From Alloacidobacterium sp035547425 (GTDB lineage Bacteria; Acidobacteriota; Terriglobia; Terriglobales; Acidobacteriaceae): a stretch of DNA of 64,000 bases. The first letter of the stretch is position 1, and every line of letters starts with the position of its first letter. Shown here piece after piece: positions 39,465-48,858 of the stretch. Where the stretch lies: NCBI GenBank assembly GCA_035547425.1, contig DASZUU010000026.1:55134-119133 (forward strand). The letters are read 5' to 3'. A model generated the notes under the pieces. The model saw only the letters and a list, made by a program, of their open reading frames with translations. It was not told where the DNA came from and did no database searches. The position numbers and the translations under genes were made by a program.

Positions 39465-42401
39465 TTAGAAATTGAAAGCAGCCTCCAGGAAGATGCTGCG
39501 ATTGCCTGCGGTCTGGGGGCCGAAGAAACCGCCGGCCAGGGATTGAGACTTACCGAAGAACGGTGAAGTCAGGGTTCCGTTGGGCGTGCCGAGGTTCTGG
39601 TGGTTCAGAATGTTGGAGCCGAAGACGGTGAGCGTCAGATTGTATTTGCGGGGAACGACGGCATCGATTCTGCCGGGGCCACCCTGGTTGCCGCTCAGTC
39701 CGCCAAAGCCACGACCGCCGCGACCACCTCTAGGTCCTCCGCCGCCCCCTGCGCCGCCTTCGACTTTGGGGCCAATGCCGATGACTTTGGCCAGGCGCAG
39801 GTTCATGCTGATGTTTTGCGGTCCGGTTCCATAGCCGTAGGGGACAATCTTTTCATTCGTACCTAAAGGCTGAGAGTTCATGCAGGGAAGGCCGTAGGCA
39901 GAGAGATCGACGGCACCCGTCTCCGTGCAGCTGGCTGCAAAGGTCGGACGGGCATTGAACTGATTGTTGGCGGTTAAATCCTGACCGATGGTGATGTTAT
40001 AGGGTGTTCCGGAGTTGTAGACGAGCATGGGCGAGAAGGAGACGGCCCAGGGAGCCTGTACATTGCCGAAGATAACGAAGCGGTGGTGGATATCCTGCGC
40101 CGCGCGTCCGTAATCGAGTTTTGGATCGTAGGCGTTGGAGAGGAAGCTGTTGACGCCTCCTGTGTTGCTGAGCATGTTGTTGTAGACATAGAAGCCGAAG
40201 AGGCTGAAGCGGCGGAAGCGCGCATTGCCGCTGGCAATCAGCTCGCTCTGGCGGTAGAAGCCTCCGGATTGGTAGGTGTAGAGGTTCTCAGACGGAGTTG
40301 TGAGGTTTGTGGCATTGGTGTAGGTATCGTTTGAGGAATCAAAGTAAGGCGCGGTGACGTTGTTGGTGAAATACTGATGCACGCCCTGGCTATAGAGATA
40401 GGTGACGTTGCTGGTAATGTGCTTGCCGATCTGACGATCGACGCCTAAAGCGGCCTGCATGTCATTGGCCGCATGGAAATGGGGATCGACCTGGAAATAC
40501 ACAGGCGCGGGAAGGGGCTGCTGATGACTGGTGTCCGCACCCAGGCCGTTCTGGATGATGATCTGCTGGTTGGATTCGCCGCCATTCACAGGCACGTTGT
40601 GGTGAATGGTGTTGACGAAGAAGGGCGTGCTGCCGCCTCCGCCAAAGGTGTTGGCGATGCCGAAGCGCTGGAAGAACCAGCCGTATCCGGCGCGGAGGAC
40701 GGTCTTTGCCGGCTTGCCGTGGCCGCCGTCCAGCGCGTATGCGAGCGAGATACGCGGCGCCCAATCGTTTTTATCGTTGATATGGTTCTGGGCTTCCCAG
40801 CGGAGGCCATAGCTGAAGGTGAAGCGCTGGTTCACTTTCAGGTCATCCTGATAGAACATGCCGATGTCGAAGAGGGTAACGCGGGCGGTGTACTGATTGT
40901 TATTGACCTTGGTGACCTGGTACCGATCGTAGTATTGGAAGTTGCCATTGTCTCTATCGGTCAGGTAGTTGCCCAGGTCGGAATAGGTGTATTGCCCATT
41001 GGTGCCGGCGTTGGTGTAGTTGGCATCACGCGTGGCGCGCAGGCGCGCACCAAAGTTGAGTGAGTGCCTGCCGGCGGAAGCGGTGAAGTAATCCTGCAAC
41101 TCGTAGTAGTCCTGATTGTCGCGAACCGTACCGCTGTTGTTGCCGCCCGAGGTGAAGGCCTGCGCGACGGAGATGGTGGGATCGGTGGTGAGCGGCGTCT
41201 GCTGATTGCGGGTGCGGGTGTACTCGAAACGCATGTCATTTACGACATGGTTATTGACGACCCAGCTGTTGCTGAGTTGAATTTCATTCTCGACATTGTG
41301 CGTGTTGTTGCCGACGGAGGGGAGCGTGTATTGGCCGACGCCGCCATTGGACTGCACGCTGCGGGTGTAGCTGTAACGAGCGGTGAGCGTATCGGAGGGG
41401 CTCAGCGCAAAATCGAAGCGCGGGCTGATATCGATACGCGTGCTTGGATTATTGATGGTTTCGTTGAGATAGTCGGGATTGTTTTTGTCGGTGGTGGTTA
41501 TGGGATTGACTGCATCGACGACGCTGATGTTTTGCACGTTGCGGCCGAAGGCCCCGAGAAAGAAGGAGATGTTCTTGTTGATAGAGCCGCCGATATTTCC
41601 GTTCAGGAAATAGGTGTAGTAGTCGGGGAAGGGAATTTTCGGCTGTCCCGGCTGGAGATTCGAGTTCAGGATCGGGTTGGCGGAGTTGAAGGCTGATTCC
41701 GTGCCGCGGACGTTGATGCTGCCGTGCAGCTTGTCGGTGCCGGGCTTGGTGAGAATTTCGATGCGGCCATAGCCGAGGCGATCATATTGCGCGGAGAAGG
41801 GGTTCTGGTTGACGCGGATTTCGCGGATGGAGGACTTGGGCGGCAGTTGGCCGCCGGTGAAGCCGTCGATGTAAATCTGGCCGCCGTTGGGGCCGGCGGA
41901 GGGGCCGGCGAGGGCCTGCAGTTCGTTCTGCAACTCGTCGGGGTCGTCGGAGAGCGCATCGAGGTCTTTGCCCTTGATGACGACGGCGTTGGCGTTGCTG
42001 TCGGGGCTGGTGTCAACGGTAGTGCCTTCAGCCTGAACCTGAACCTGCTGCTGTTCGACCTGGATGGCGAGAGAGACATCGAAGTGCCTGGATTGTCCGG
42101 CGGCGACCGAGATGGCCTTGGAGCTCGACGGAGCGAAGCCCTGCGCGTTGGCGATGACGATATAGGTGCCGGGCGCCAGGTTATTGACTTGGTAGGAGCC
42201 GCCTGCATTCGAGGTCACGGTGGCGACGGTATGGCCATCGGGAGTGGTGAGGCTGACGCTGGCATTGGGGATGACGGCGCCGGAAGGGTCGGTGACCTGT
42301 CCGCGGACAGAGCCTTTATCAGCCTGGGCGAAGGCGGTGCCAACGCTCAGCAGGAGGATGAAGAGGATAGAAAAATAGCGTACAAGGACTCTCTGATTCA
42401 C
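39465..42401 (-). CDS. TonB-dependent receptor with N-terminal carboxypeptidase-regulatory-like domain
   Basis: A 978-residue outer-membrane protein with a signal peptide (FSILFILLLSVGTAFAQA) and an Ig-like regulatory domain (GSVRGQVTDPSGAVIPNASV, about residues 30-110). A plug with an ELQALAGPSAGPNGGQIYI segment and a large barrel ending in FLEAAFNF follow. Such Oar/SusC-like receptors are abundant in Acidobacteria and probably take up oligosaccharides or peptides. GTG at 42401 has TTGGAG 5' and starts the signal peptide; the longer ATG start at 42473 would overlap the upstream gene. A Gly/Arg-rich stretch (GGAGGGGGPRGGRGGRGFGG) interrupts the barrel near residue 920. Confidence 0.88.
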   Translation of the reverse strand: MNQRVLVRYFSILFILLLSVGTAFAQADKGSVRGQVTDPSGAVIPNASVSLTTPDGHTVATVTSNAGGSYQVNNLAPGTYIVIANAQGFAPSSSKAISVAAGQSRHFDVSLAIQVEQQQVQVQAEGTTVDTSPDSNANAVVIKGKDLDALSDDPDELQNELQALAGPSAGPNGGQIYIDGFTGGQLPPKSSIREIRVNQNPFSAQYDRLGYGRIEILTKPGTDKLHGSINVRGTESAFNSANPILNSNLQPGQPKIPFPDYYTYFLNGNIGGSINKNISFFLGAFGRNVQNISVVDAVNPITTTDKNNPDYLNETINNPSTRIDISPRFDFALSPSDTLTARYSYTRSVQSNGGVGQYTLPSVGNNTHNVENEIQLSNSWVVNNHVVNDMRFEYTRTRNQQTPLTTDPTISVAQAFTSGGNNSGTVRDNQDYYELQDYFTASAGRHSLNFGARLRATRDANYTNAGTNGQYTYSDLGNYLTDRDNGNFQYYDRYQVTKVNNNQYTARVTLFDIGMFYQDDLKVNQRFTFSYGLRWEAQNHINDKNDWAPRISLAYALDGGHGKPAKTVLRAGYGWFFQRFGIANTFGGGGSTPFFVNTIHHNVPVNGGESNQQIIIQNGLGADTSHQQPLPAPVYFQVDPHFHAANDMQAALGVDRQIGKHITSNVTYLYSQGVHQYFTNNVTAPYFDSSNDTYTNATNLTTPSENLYTYQSGGFYRQSELIASGNARFRRFSLFGFYVYNNMLSNTGGVNSFLSNAYDPKLDYGRAAQDIHHRFVIFGNVQAPWAVSFSPMLVYNSGTPYNITIGQDLTANNQFNARPTFAASCTETGAVDLSAYGLPCMNSQPLGTNEKIVPYGYGTGPQNISMNLRLAKVIGIGPKVEGGAGGGGGPRGGRGGRGFGGLSGNQGGPGRIDAVVPRKYNLTLTVFGSNILNHQNLGTPNGTLTSPFFGKSQSLAGGFFGPQTAGNRSIFLEAAFNF

Positions 42402-42444
42402 AAAGTCTCCAAGGGGTCTTACAACGATCGACGTAATGTTGGAC

Positions 42445-43605
42445 TTACTGTTGCGCGGCTCCTGCGGCTTCACCGCCGCCGCCGTTCAGGCTCCAGGAAG
42501 AAGAAAACAGGCTCTGGCTTGCTGTGGTCGAAGCCTGGAGCATGGGCTCAACACCGGCCAGCAGCGTGATGGCTGTCGCGGTGTCGCTTGCGCCTTCGGT
42601 TGAAACAATCATGACGGCATCGCCTGCGAGCAGGCCGGCGAGTGGAACGCTCGGAGCACGCTGGATTAACTGCGAAAGATCGCCACTGCGTCGGGGGCCT
42701 TCCGGAGCGCCGCCGGGTGAGGGCTGATGCTCGTTTACGGGACGCATGCCGCCGGGCGCGCTGCCTGCCGCGCCGCCTTTCAGGCGAGCTGCGATCATCT
42801 GGGCCATTTGCGGATCAAGCTTGCGCAGCTGTGAATCGGGCGTGAAGCGGATGGTGATCGGCTTTTTGGTAGCGAGATCGGTTACGGTGAGTGTTTGTGC
42901 CGCAGCGTTGACCTGGCGCACCTGGCCTGCGATATTGCGGAACGATCCGGCTACGATCTCGTCGGCGGTCACTTCCGTGCCGTCAGGGTTGCGATCGCCG
43001 CGGGCGCGGAGCTGGTCGCCGGGCTTGATCTGGTCGAGGGTGGTGACTTTCGCGTCGTCGAATTTGACGGAATCGGGCGCGTAATGGCGCACCACGGTTT
43101 TGGGCGTGGTGTGAATGGTGAGGGTGCGGGTGCCGGAGGCAATGGTGACGGTTCCCGCGGTCGTGTCTACCGACTTCACGATGCCGCCTGTGCCGCGCTT
43201 CTGCCAGTCTTCGCGTTCCTGCTGCTGGCGTTGCGCGATATCGGACTGCTTCATGGCGATGACGGTCTGAGCGGTGTAAGTGTTGTCAGCTGAGCCGGGA
43301 GTAGCGCGGACGAGCACGCGGTCGCCAACGGCGAGATCCTGTATATGGATGGGCGTGGCTGCGCTGAGGTCTTTCTGGCCGGGCTCGGTGCGAATGATAC
43401 GGGTGCCGTCGCTGACAGAAATGGTGGCTATGACACCCTTGTCGGACTTGATGCTGAGGGTATCAGTTCCGATAGCTGTGACGGTTCCGAGCAGGCGCGC
43501 AGTGGACGCGGTTTGTGCTGCGGCAGTCCACAGCGATGGGGCGGGAACAGCAGCAACGGAAGCGGCAAAGAGAGTGAGCGCGAGAGATGTTTTGACAAGT
43601 GGCAT
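42445..43605 (-). CDS. Exported DUF5666-type repeat protein
   Basis: A 386-residue protein with a signal peptide (MPLVKTSLALTLFAASVAAV) and at least three repeats of about 75-90 residues. Each has the pattern 'G.V.....T.TI....' followed by 'GD.V...' (LGTVTAIGTDTLSIKS, GGIVKSVDTTAGTVTIAS, AGQVRQVNAAAQTLTVTD), like DUF5666 OB-like beta modules. The C-terminus is low-complexity (Gly/Ala/Gln). The function is unknown. It lies 43 bp upstream of the TonB receptor start and probably shares its transcript. Confidence 0.75.
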   Translation of the reverse strand: MPLVKTSLALTLFAASVAAVPAPSLWTAAAQTASTARLLGTVTAIGTDTLSIKSDKGVIATISVSDGTRIIRTEPGQKDLSAATPIHIQDLAVGDRVLVRATPGSADNTYTAQTVIAMKQSDIAQRQQQEREDWQKRGTGGIVKSVDTTAGTVTIASGTRTLTIHTTPKTVVRHYAPDSVKFDDAKVTTLDQIKPGDQLRARGDRNPDGTEVTADEIVAGSFRNIAGQVRQVNAAAQTLTVTDLATKKPITIRFTPDSQLRKLDPQMAQMIAARLKGGAAGSAPGGMRPVNEHQPSPGGAPEGPRRSGDLSQLIQRAPSVPLAGLLAGDAVMIVSTEGASDTATAITLLAGVEPMLQASTTASQSLFSSSWSLNGGGGEAAGAAQQ

Positions 43606-43703
43606 ACGAATTTCGGTCTTAGACGTTCGCAAATAGCCTATGTCGCCGACTCACCAGAAAAGACGTAGAGCCGGGACGAAAAGTTTCACTCCATATTTTA
43701 GTC

Positions 43704-43740
43704 CGCGAAACCGGTTACAAAAGCCAAATCAATGATTTGG
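43704..43740 (+). promoter_or_regulatory. Candidate LacI-type operator and 17-bp palindrome upstream of fucP
   Basis: GCGAAACCGGTTACA contains the palindrome AACCGGTT (43709-43716) with the central CG typical of LacI-family sites. CCAAATCA-A-TGATTTGG (43724-43740) is a perfect 8-bp inverted repeat with a single central base. Both lie between the divergent DUF5666 and fucP genes. Confidence 0.5.
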
Positions 43741-43803
43741 CATCGTTTCCAGGGTCCGGGGCAGAGCACGAAGGTTACCCGGCATTTATCATCAATGGGC
43801 GAG

Positions 43804-43830
43804 GACCGGTATTTTGCGCCGGTCTTTTTT
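43804..43830 (+). terminator. Leader terminator 20 bp upstream of fucP
   Basis: GACCGG (43804-43809) and CCGGTC (43819-43824) form a stem with a 9-base loop, followed by six T. It lies within the fucP leader and its end is 20 bp before the start codon, so it may act as an attenuator. Confidence 0.7.
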
Positions 43831-43850
43831 CCGATGAGAGAAGGAACCTA

Positions 43851-45212
43851 ATGGCCATCACCAATGTAAGCAGTTCGTCTGTTACAACCAATGCTCCAGG
43901 AAATACGAATCGAAGCGCCATGGCGATGGTCACCACGCTGTTTTTTGTGTGGGGCTTTCTCACGTCCTTGAATGACATTCTTATTCCTCACCTGAAGTCG
44001 ATTTTTTCGCTGAATTATGCGCAGGCGATGCTGGTGCAGTTTGCCTTCTTCGGCGCGTATGCGGCGTTTGGGTATATCTCGGGCAAGGTGGTGGAATGGA
44101 TCGGCTACCAGAGGACGATGGTAGCGGGCCTGCTGACGATGTGCGCGGGCGCGCTGCTGTTTATTCCGGCGGCGAGCGCTCCTTCGTTTGCGCTGTTTCT
44201 GACGGCGCTGATTGTGCTGGCCGCGGGCATTACGGCGCTGCAGGTGGCGGCGAATCCTTATGTATCGGTGCTGGGGCCGGCAGAGACAGCTTCGAGCCGG
44301 TTGAACCTGACACAGGCTTTTAATTCGCTGGGAACGGTGATTGGGCCGCTGCTGGGCGGCTGGCTGATTCTGGGCGCGGCGGAAAAAAATGTGCAGGACA
44401 TTACGGGGATGTCGCCGGAACAGCTGCATGCGTATCGCATTCATGAAGCGGCTACGGTGAAGTTTCCGTATCTGGCGATTGCGCTGGCGCTGGTGGCGCT
44501 GGCGCTGGCGATTGCGCTGTATAAATTTCCGCGCATCGATACGACGAAGGATTATCGCCCGATGGGCGAGAAGAAGGACAGCGTCTGGCGGCACAGGCAT
44601 GTGGTGCTGGGCGCGGTGGGAATTTTTGTTTATGTCGGCGCAGAGGTTTCGATTGGGAGCTTCCTGATCAATTACTTCAATCGTCCGGATATTGGCGGAT
44701 TGAGCGCGCTGGCGGCTTCGGCGCTGGTGCCGTTCTATTGGGGCGGCGCGATGGTGGGGCGATTTATCGGCTCCGCGGTGCTGCAGAAGGTGAAGTCGGG
44801 CACGATGGTGGCGCTGTGCGCGGCTGTCGCGACGGTAATGGTGTTGATCAGTATGAATACCACCTTTACTTCGGGTGTTATTACTTCACTCCCCTTGCAC
44901 TTCCTGATATGGCATGGGACGCTCCTCCTTCCTCACTCATGGCCTGTCTGGAGCATGCTGGCGGTCGGATTGTTTAATTCGATTCTGTTCCCGAGCATCT
45001 TTACGCTGGGCATTGCGGAGATGGGGCCGCTGACGGGCGAGGCTTCAGGATTGCTGGTGACGGCGATTGTAGGCGGCGCACTGATTCCGGAGCTGCAGGG
45101 AGTGCTGGCGGACAGCATCGGGATTCATCACGCGTTTATTATTCCGGTGCTCTGCTACCTGTTCATTGTGTATTACGGGTTGAGCGGTTCGAAGGTAAAG
45201 ACGGTGGAATAA
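43851..45212 (+). CDS. fucP: FucP/GluP-type sugar:H+ symporter (MFS)
   Basis: A 453-residue, 12-helix transporter with the FucP-family wording FFVWGFLTSLNDILIPHLK, QFAFFGAYAAFGYISGK, ALQVAANPYVSVLGP and SRLNLTQAFNSLGTVIGPLLGGW. Relatives carry L-fucose, glucose, galactose or N-acetylglucosamine, so the symbol denotes the family, not a proven substrate. ATG at 43851 has AGAAGGAAC upstream. The frame is open 5' through the leader terminator, which argues against the longer start. A strong terminator follows. Confidence 0.85.
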   Translation: MAITNVSSSSVTTNAPGNTNRSAMAMVTTLFFVWGFLTSLNDILIPHLKSIFSLNYAQAMLVQFAFFGAYAAFGYISGKVVEWIGYQRTMVAGLLTMCAGALLFIPAASAPSFALFLTALIVLAAGITALQVAANPYVSVLGPAETASSRLNLTQAFNSLGTVIGPLLGGWLILGAAEKNVQDITGMSPEQLHAYRIHEAATVKFPYLAIALALVALALAIALYKFPRIDTTKDYRPMGEKKDSVWRHRHVVLGAVGIFVYVGAEVSIGSFLINYFNRPDIGGLSALAASALVPFYWGGAMVGRFIGSAVLQKVKSGTMVALCAAVATVMVLISMNTTFTSGVITSLPLHFLIWHGTLLLPHSWPVWSMLAVGLFNSILFPSIFTLGIAEMGPLTGEASGLLVTAIVGGALIPELQGVLADSIGIHHAFIIPVLCYLFIVYYGLSGSKVKTVE

Positions 45213-45230
45213 AGACAGAGGGTTGCAATC

Positions 45231-45262
45231 AAGGCGAGGATCATAGAGTCCTCGCCTTTTTT
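45231..45262 (+). terminator. Rho-independent terminator after fucP
   Basis: AAGGCGAGGA pairs with TCCTCGCCTT (10 bp) around an 8-base loop and continues into a T-run. Confidence 0.92.
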
Positions 45263-45351
45263 CATTGTGTCGACGAGCCGAATCATTCGCAAGAATACAG
45301 TTTGCTCTGATAACCTTCGGCAAGGAATCGATGCCAGGGGAGAAGTTGTCT

Positions 45352-46308
45352 ATGCGTAGAAGGGAATTTTTAGGTGCGGCGCTGGCGCAGGCGGGCGCCT
45401 TGGCTACGGCTCATGCGGCGAAGAGATTTGGCGCGAACGGGATGTTGCGCGCGGCGGAGCAGACTTCGGTCAAGCCGATGGCGGTGGGGGTGCTGATTTC
45501 TCCGGCGAAGGGGCCGGAGGCGACGATTTCCCGCGTAAAAAATCTGGGAATGACGAACTGCTTTCTTTCGCTCGATGCGTACATCGGAAAATTTACGCCT
45601 GCGCTTGCGGATGAAATCGGCGGACTGCTGCAGAAGTATGGCGTGACGGCGACGACGGCTGAGGTGGTAGGACCGGGGCGGTTGATTTGGGATTTTCAGC
45701 AGGGGCCTTCCACGATTGGATTGGTGCCGCCGGAAAGCCGGGCAGCGCGTATCGATGCGTTGAAGCAGACCTCGGATTTTGCCAAGATGCTGGGCATTCC
45801 GCAGGTGCAGACGCATTGCGGATTTATCCCGGAGAATCCGAGCGACCCCCTTTATGAAGGAACGGTGCAGGCGATTCAGGAAGTAGCGAAACACTGCGCC
45901 GCGAATGGACAGCATTTCCTGATGGAGACGGGGCAGGAGACGCCGACGACGATGTCGCGCGCCATCAAGGATGTAAATTTGCCGAATCTTGGCGTGGGAT
46001 TGGATACGGCGAATTTGATTCTTTACGGCAAGGCGAATCCGGTGGATGCGGTGGATATTATCGGGCCGCACGTTCGCTCAGTGCATGCGAAGGACGGCAA
46101 GTGGCCGACCGATCCGATGAAGCTGGGCGAGGAAGTCGTGATCGGGCAAGGGTTGGTGGATTTTGAGAAGGTCTTTGCGAAGTTGCATAAGCTGGGATAC
46201 ACCGGCGCCATCACGATTGAGCGCGAGATTGAGGGCGTGCAGCAGATTGAAGACGTGAGAAACGAGAAGGTGTATCTGGAGCGGGTGATTGCCAGGGTGC
46301 AGAGTTAA
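45352..46308 (+). CDS. Tat-exported sugar phosphate isomerase/epimerase (TIM barrel)
   Basis: A 318-residue protein with a Tat signal (MRRREFLGAALAQAGALATA) and an AP-endonuclease-2/xylose-isomerase-like barrel. Metal-ligand residues are suggested by HCGFIPENP, METGQE, LDTANL, VHAKDGKWP and IEREIEG. It probably isomerises or epimerises a sugar in the periplasm. ATG 45352 places the RR motif at the N-terminus; ATG 45331, also with a good AAGGA, would add seven residues. It precedes a Tat-exported Gfo/Idh/MocA protein, suggesting a shared periplasmic sugar pathway. Confidence 0.82.
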   Translation: MRRREFLGAALAQAGALATAHAAKRFGANGMLRAAEQTSVKPMAVGVLISPAKGPEATISRVKNLGMTNCFLSLDAYIGKFTPALADEIGGLLQKYGVTATTAEVVGPGRLIWDFQQGPSTIGLVPPESRAARIDALKQTSDFAKMLGIPQVQTHCGFIPENPSDPLYEGTVQAIQEVAKHCAANGQHFLMETGQETPTTMSRAIKDVNLPNLGVGLDTANLILYGKANPVDAVDIIGPHVRSVHAKDGKWPTDPMKLGEEVVIGQGLVDFEKVFAKLHKLGYTGAITIEREIEGVQQIEDVRNEKVYLERVIARVQS

Positions 46309-46352
46309 AAGCAGGTCCTTCAACTTCGTGCTTGGTACTTCGCTCAGGATGA
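46309..46352. repeat. Intergenic repeat, short core copy
   Basis: AAAGCAGGTCCTTCAACTTCG, a short insert, then TACTTCGCTCAGGATGACAAC. It lies inside the probable isomerase-oxidoreductase operon, so at least this copy is transcribed. Confidence 0.65.
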
Positions 46353-46379
46353 CAACCTTAATGTTTATGGAGTGGATGA

Positions 46380-47639
46380 ATGGATAGAAGAAAGTTTCTT
46401 GCCGGCTCGGCTGCTGCCTCGGGAATGATGTTTTTGAAGCCAAAGACTGCCTTTGGGTACGAGGCTAACTCTGCTGTTCGTTATGCGCTGCTTGGCTGCG
46501 GAAACCGCGGCACTTCGGTAGCGACTTCATTTGCCAAGAATACGAGCGCACGCATTGTAGCGTTGGGCGACCTGTTTGCGGATCAGCTGGAGAAGGGCAA
46601 AGCGCATTTCGATGAGCTGAACAAGTCGCTCGGCTATAGCGGGCCGGAGATACAGTTCCGCGGCTATAAGGCTTTTGAAGAGCTGGCGGCTTCGCCGCAT
46701 GTGGATGCGGTGCAGATTTCGACGCCTCCTTATTTCCACGTGCAACATCTGGAAGCGATGGTGCGCGGCAACAAGCATGCCTACTGCGAGAAGCCGGTGG
46801 GCGTGGACATCGAGCAGACGAAGAAGGCTCTCGAAATTGCAAAACTGGCTGACGGCAAGGTGAGCGTGGATGTGGGGTTCCAGATTCGCAGCGCGCCGCC
46901 GTTTGTCGAGATTGTGAAGCGGATACACAATGGCGACCTGGGCAAGATTGCGAGCATCGAGGCCTGGTATAACGCGCCTCCTGCAGTCGTACACGATTAT
47001 CCGAATGCTTCAGCGGATGAGCAGAAAATTCGCAACTGGCTGTGGTATCGGAATCTCTCAGGTGACATTCTGCTGGAGCAGAATATTCACGTCATCGATA
47101 TTTGCAACTGGGCGCTGCAGGGGCATCCGATGAAGGCGGTCGCGACGGGCGGGCGCAGCGTGATTGCCCATGCCGGCGATACATGGGACAACTACCAGGT
47201 GATCTTTACGTATCCGGAGGATGTGCGCGTGAGCTTTTCTTCGACGCAGTTCTGCCCGGGGAACTGGTTCGATGTTTCCGAGCGCATCTTCGGCTCAAAG
47301 GGAATTGCGGAGATGCCTTACTCGGGGCCGCTGCGCATTATTGGCGACAATGCGTGGACGTGGTCGGGAAGCAATGCACAGCCTACAGGGTCGTTTGCGG
47401 CGAATGGTGCTTTCAGCGACAACCTTGCGCAGGCCGACTCGGAGAAGGACAAAGGGTTTATCGAGAGCATTACTTCCGGCAAGTTCCACAACCAGATTGC
47501 CGCCGGTGTGGAGAGCGCACGGAGCTGCATGCTGGGCCGCATGGCGGGATATAAGAAGCGCGAAGTGACCTGGGATGAGCTGCTGCTGGCCCATGGCGAA
47601 AGCTACAAGCTGGATATTGATATCAAACAGTTCAGCTAG
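46380..47639 (+). CDS. Tat-exported Gfo/Idh/MocA family oxidoreductase
   Basis: A 419-residue protein with a Tat signal (MDRRKFLAGSAAASGMMF), a Rossmann domain (ALLGCGNRGTSVATSF, VDAVQISTPPYFHVQHLEA) and the family's EKPVGVDIEQTKKA containing the catalytic-region Lys. A C-terminal alpha/beta domain with NIHVIDICNW follows. It should oxidise, reduce or hydrolyse a sugar using tightly bound NAD(P) carried through the Tat system. TGGAG lies before the ATG. It is downstream of the isomerase gene with only a repeat between. Confidence 0.88.
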   Translation: MDRRKFLAGSAAASGMMFLKPKTAFGYEANSAVRYALLGCGNRGTSVATSFAKNTSARIVALGDLFADQLEKGKAHFDELNKSLGYSGPEIQFRGYKAFEELAASPHVDAVQISTPPYFHVQHLEAMVRGNKHAYCEKPVGVDIEQTKKALEIAKLADGKVSVDVGFQIRSAPPFVEIVKRIHNGDLGKIASIEAWYNAPPAVVHDYPNASADEQKIRNWLWYRNLSGDILLEQNIHVIDICNWALQGHPMKAVATGGRSVIAHAGDTWDNYQVIFTYPEDVRVSFSSTQFCPGNWFDVSERIFGSKGIAEMPYSGPLRIIGDNAWTWSGSNAQPTGSFAANGAFSDNLAQADSEKDKGFIESITSGKFHNQIAAGVESARSCMLGRMAGYKKREVTWDELLLAHGESYKLDIDIKQFS

Positions 47640-47699
47640 GCTGTGCGTTTGAAAAAGGTCGCAGCATTGCTTTTTATGACAAGCCTTGCTCATACAAGG

Positions 47700-47743
47700 A
47701 AAAGCAGGTCCTGCCCCTTCGTACCTTAGGGGCAGGATGACAG
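47700..47743. repeat. Intergenic repeat copy with alternative hairpin
   Basis: AAAAGCAGGT precedes CCTGCCCC (47711-47718) and GGGGCAGG (47730-47737), a perfect 8-bp stem, ending in ATGACAGC. It is related to the 'GCAGGTCCTTC...CAGGATGACA' repeats but with its own paired arms. Confidence 0.6.
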
Positions 47744-47790
47744 CATTTATGTTGTGAGCTTTAGAGATGCCAATATCGTTAATTGAAAAC

Positions 47791-48858
47791 TTATTCTTCG
47801 AGGGATAACAGGAACGCCAGCAAGGTTTTCTCGGCCCAATATCCGTCGTAGTCCGATGAGGGCGCGAGAAAGGCGCAGTGGCCGCCGTACTGTGTCTCAA
47901 TGAAATTGACATGCGGATTGTCGATGAGCGTTTGGCGGGTTTCCGGCAGCATGCGGATGAATGGATCATCGAGCGCATGCAGAATGAGGGTGGGCACGTG
48001 TAGCTGGGATGCTACGCGCGAGCTGGCAACGGATTCATAGTAGTCATCGGCATTGGCAAAGCCGCCAAATGCTGCGACAACATGTTCATCGAATAGCCGC
48101 ATGGTGGAGATTTTTCTCAGAATGCCGCTGGCATAGAAGGGAAGGTAGATTTCCGGAAAGAGCTCGGCTTTGCGGCGAATGCGGTCGATCATGGAGCGCA
48201 GAAAATGCTTTTCGTAGAAGCGATTCTGCGGCTCGTGCAGCGCTGCTGAAGATGCGGCGAGATCCATAAGCGGCGAGATGCCGACGACGGCCTTGAGCGC
48301 GGATGGCGGTGTGGTTCCCAATTCGCCTGCGTATTTCAAGACCAGGTTGCCGCCCATGGAATAGCCGACAAGCGCGATGGACTGCAGTTGATGCTGCGAG
48401 ACGATGGCGGCGACGACCTGGGCCACGTCATTGGAACAGCCGGAGTGATAGATCGCGGGAGAGAGCCTGTCGGTGCCGCCGCAGCTTCGCATATTCATGC
48501 GAACCACATTGCATCCTGCTGTCCAGGCGCGGGTGGCGTTGCCCAGAACATATTGCGAGCTCGATGAGCCTTCGAGGCCGTGGACGAGGACGATCGTAAG
48601 CCGTTCTTTGCGAACCTCAGCGGGCTGCCAGTGGCAATGGCAGAGCACGTAGGTGGGGCCATAGGAAGCATGGCCCGCGATGGGGTCTTCAACCTGCACG
48701 ACAAGGTCTTCCGGCGGAGGCAGCGATGCGTGACGCGGCAGAAAATTTCCGGCGAGCGTCATCAGGTGGCCATTGTTTAAAAAGCGGCGAGGGATGAAGT
48801 CGCTGTGCCAACCGTTTACGCCTGCGAGTGCGGAAAATTTTGTAAACATCGAGCTCAT
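47791..48858 (-). CDS. YheT-like alpha/beta hydrolase
   Basis: A 355-residue hydrolase with VLVHGLEGSSSSQYV (oxyanion region), nucleophile in GYSMGGNL, Asp in LHALDDPF and His in QYGGHCAFLAP, as in the YheT/ABHD1-3 group. Substrates are probably lipid esters, unproven. MNMRSCGGTDRLS is the family's 'NxRGCGG' motif in variant form. Its ATG overlaps the stop of the upstream DUF72 gene by 4 bp, so the two are co-translated. Confidence 0.85.
   Translation of the reverse strand: MSSMFTKFSALAGVNGWHSDFIPRRFLNNGHLMTLAGNFLPRHASLPPPEDLVVQVEDPIAGHASYGPTYVLCHCHWQPAEVRKERLTIVLVHGLEGSSSSQYVLGNATRAWTAGCNVVRMNMRSCGGTDRLSPAIYHSGCSNDVAQVVAAIVSQHQLQSIALVGYSMGGNLVLKYAGELGTTPPSALKAVVGISPLMDLAASSAALHEPQNRFYEKHFLRSMIDRIRRKAELFPEIYLPFYASGILRKISTMRLFDEHVVAAFGGFANADDYYESVASSRVASQLHVPTLILHALDDPFIRMLPETRQTLIDNPHVNFIETQYGGHCAFLAPSSDYDGYWAEKTLLAFLLSLEE

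Noticed and set aside
43741..43830. Known riboswitch class in the fucP leader
   Set aside because: I checked for fluoride, manganese, preQ1, ZTP and cobalamin cores by eye and found none. The terminator alone does not establish a riboswitch.
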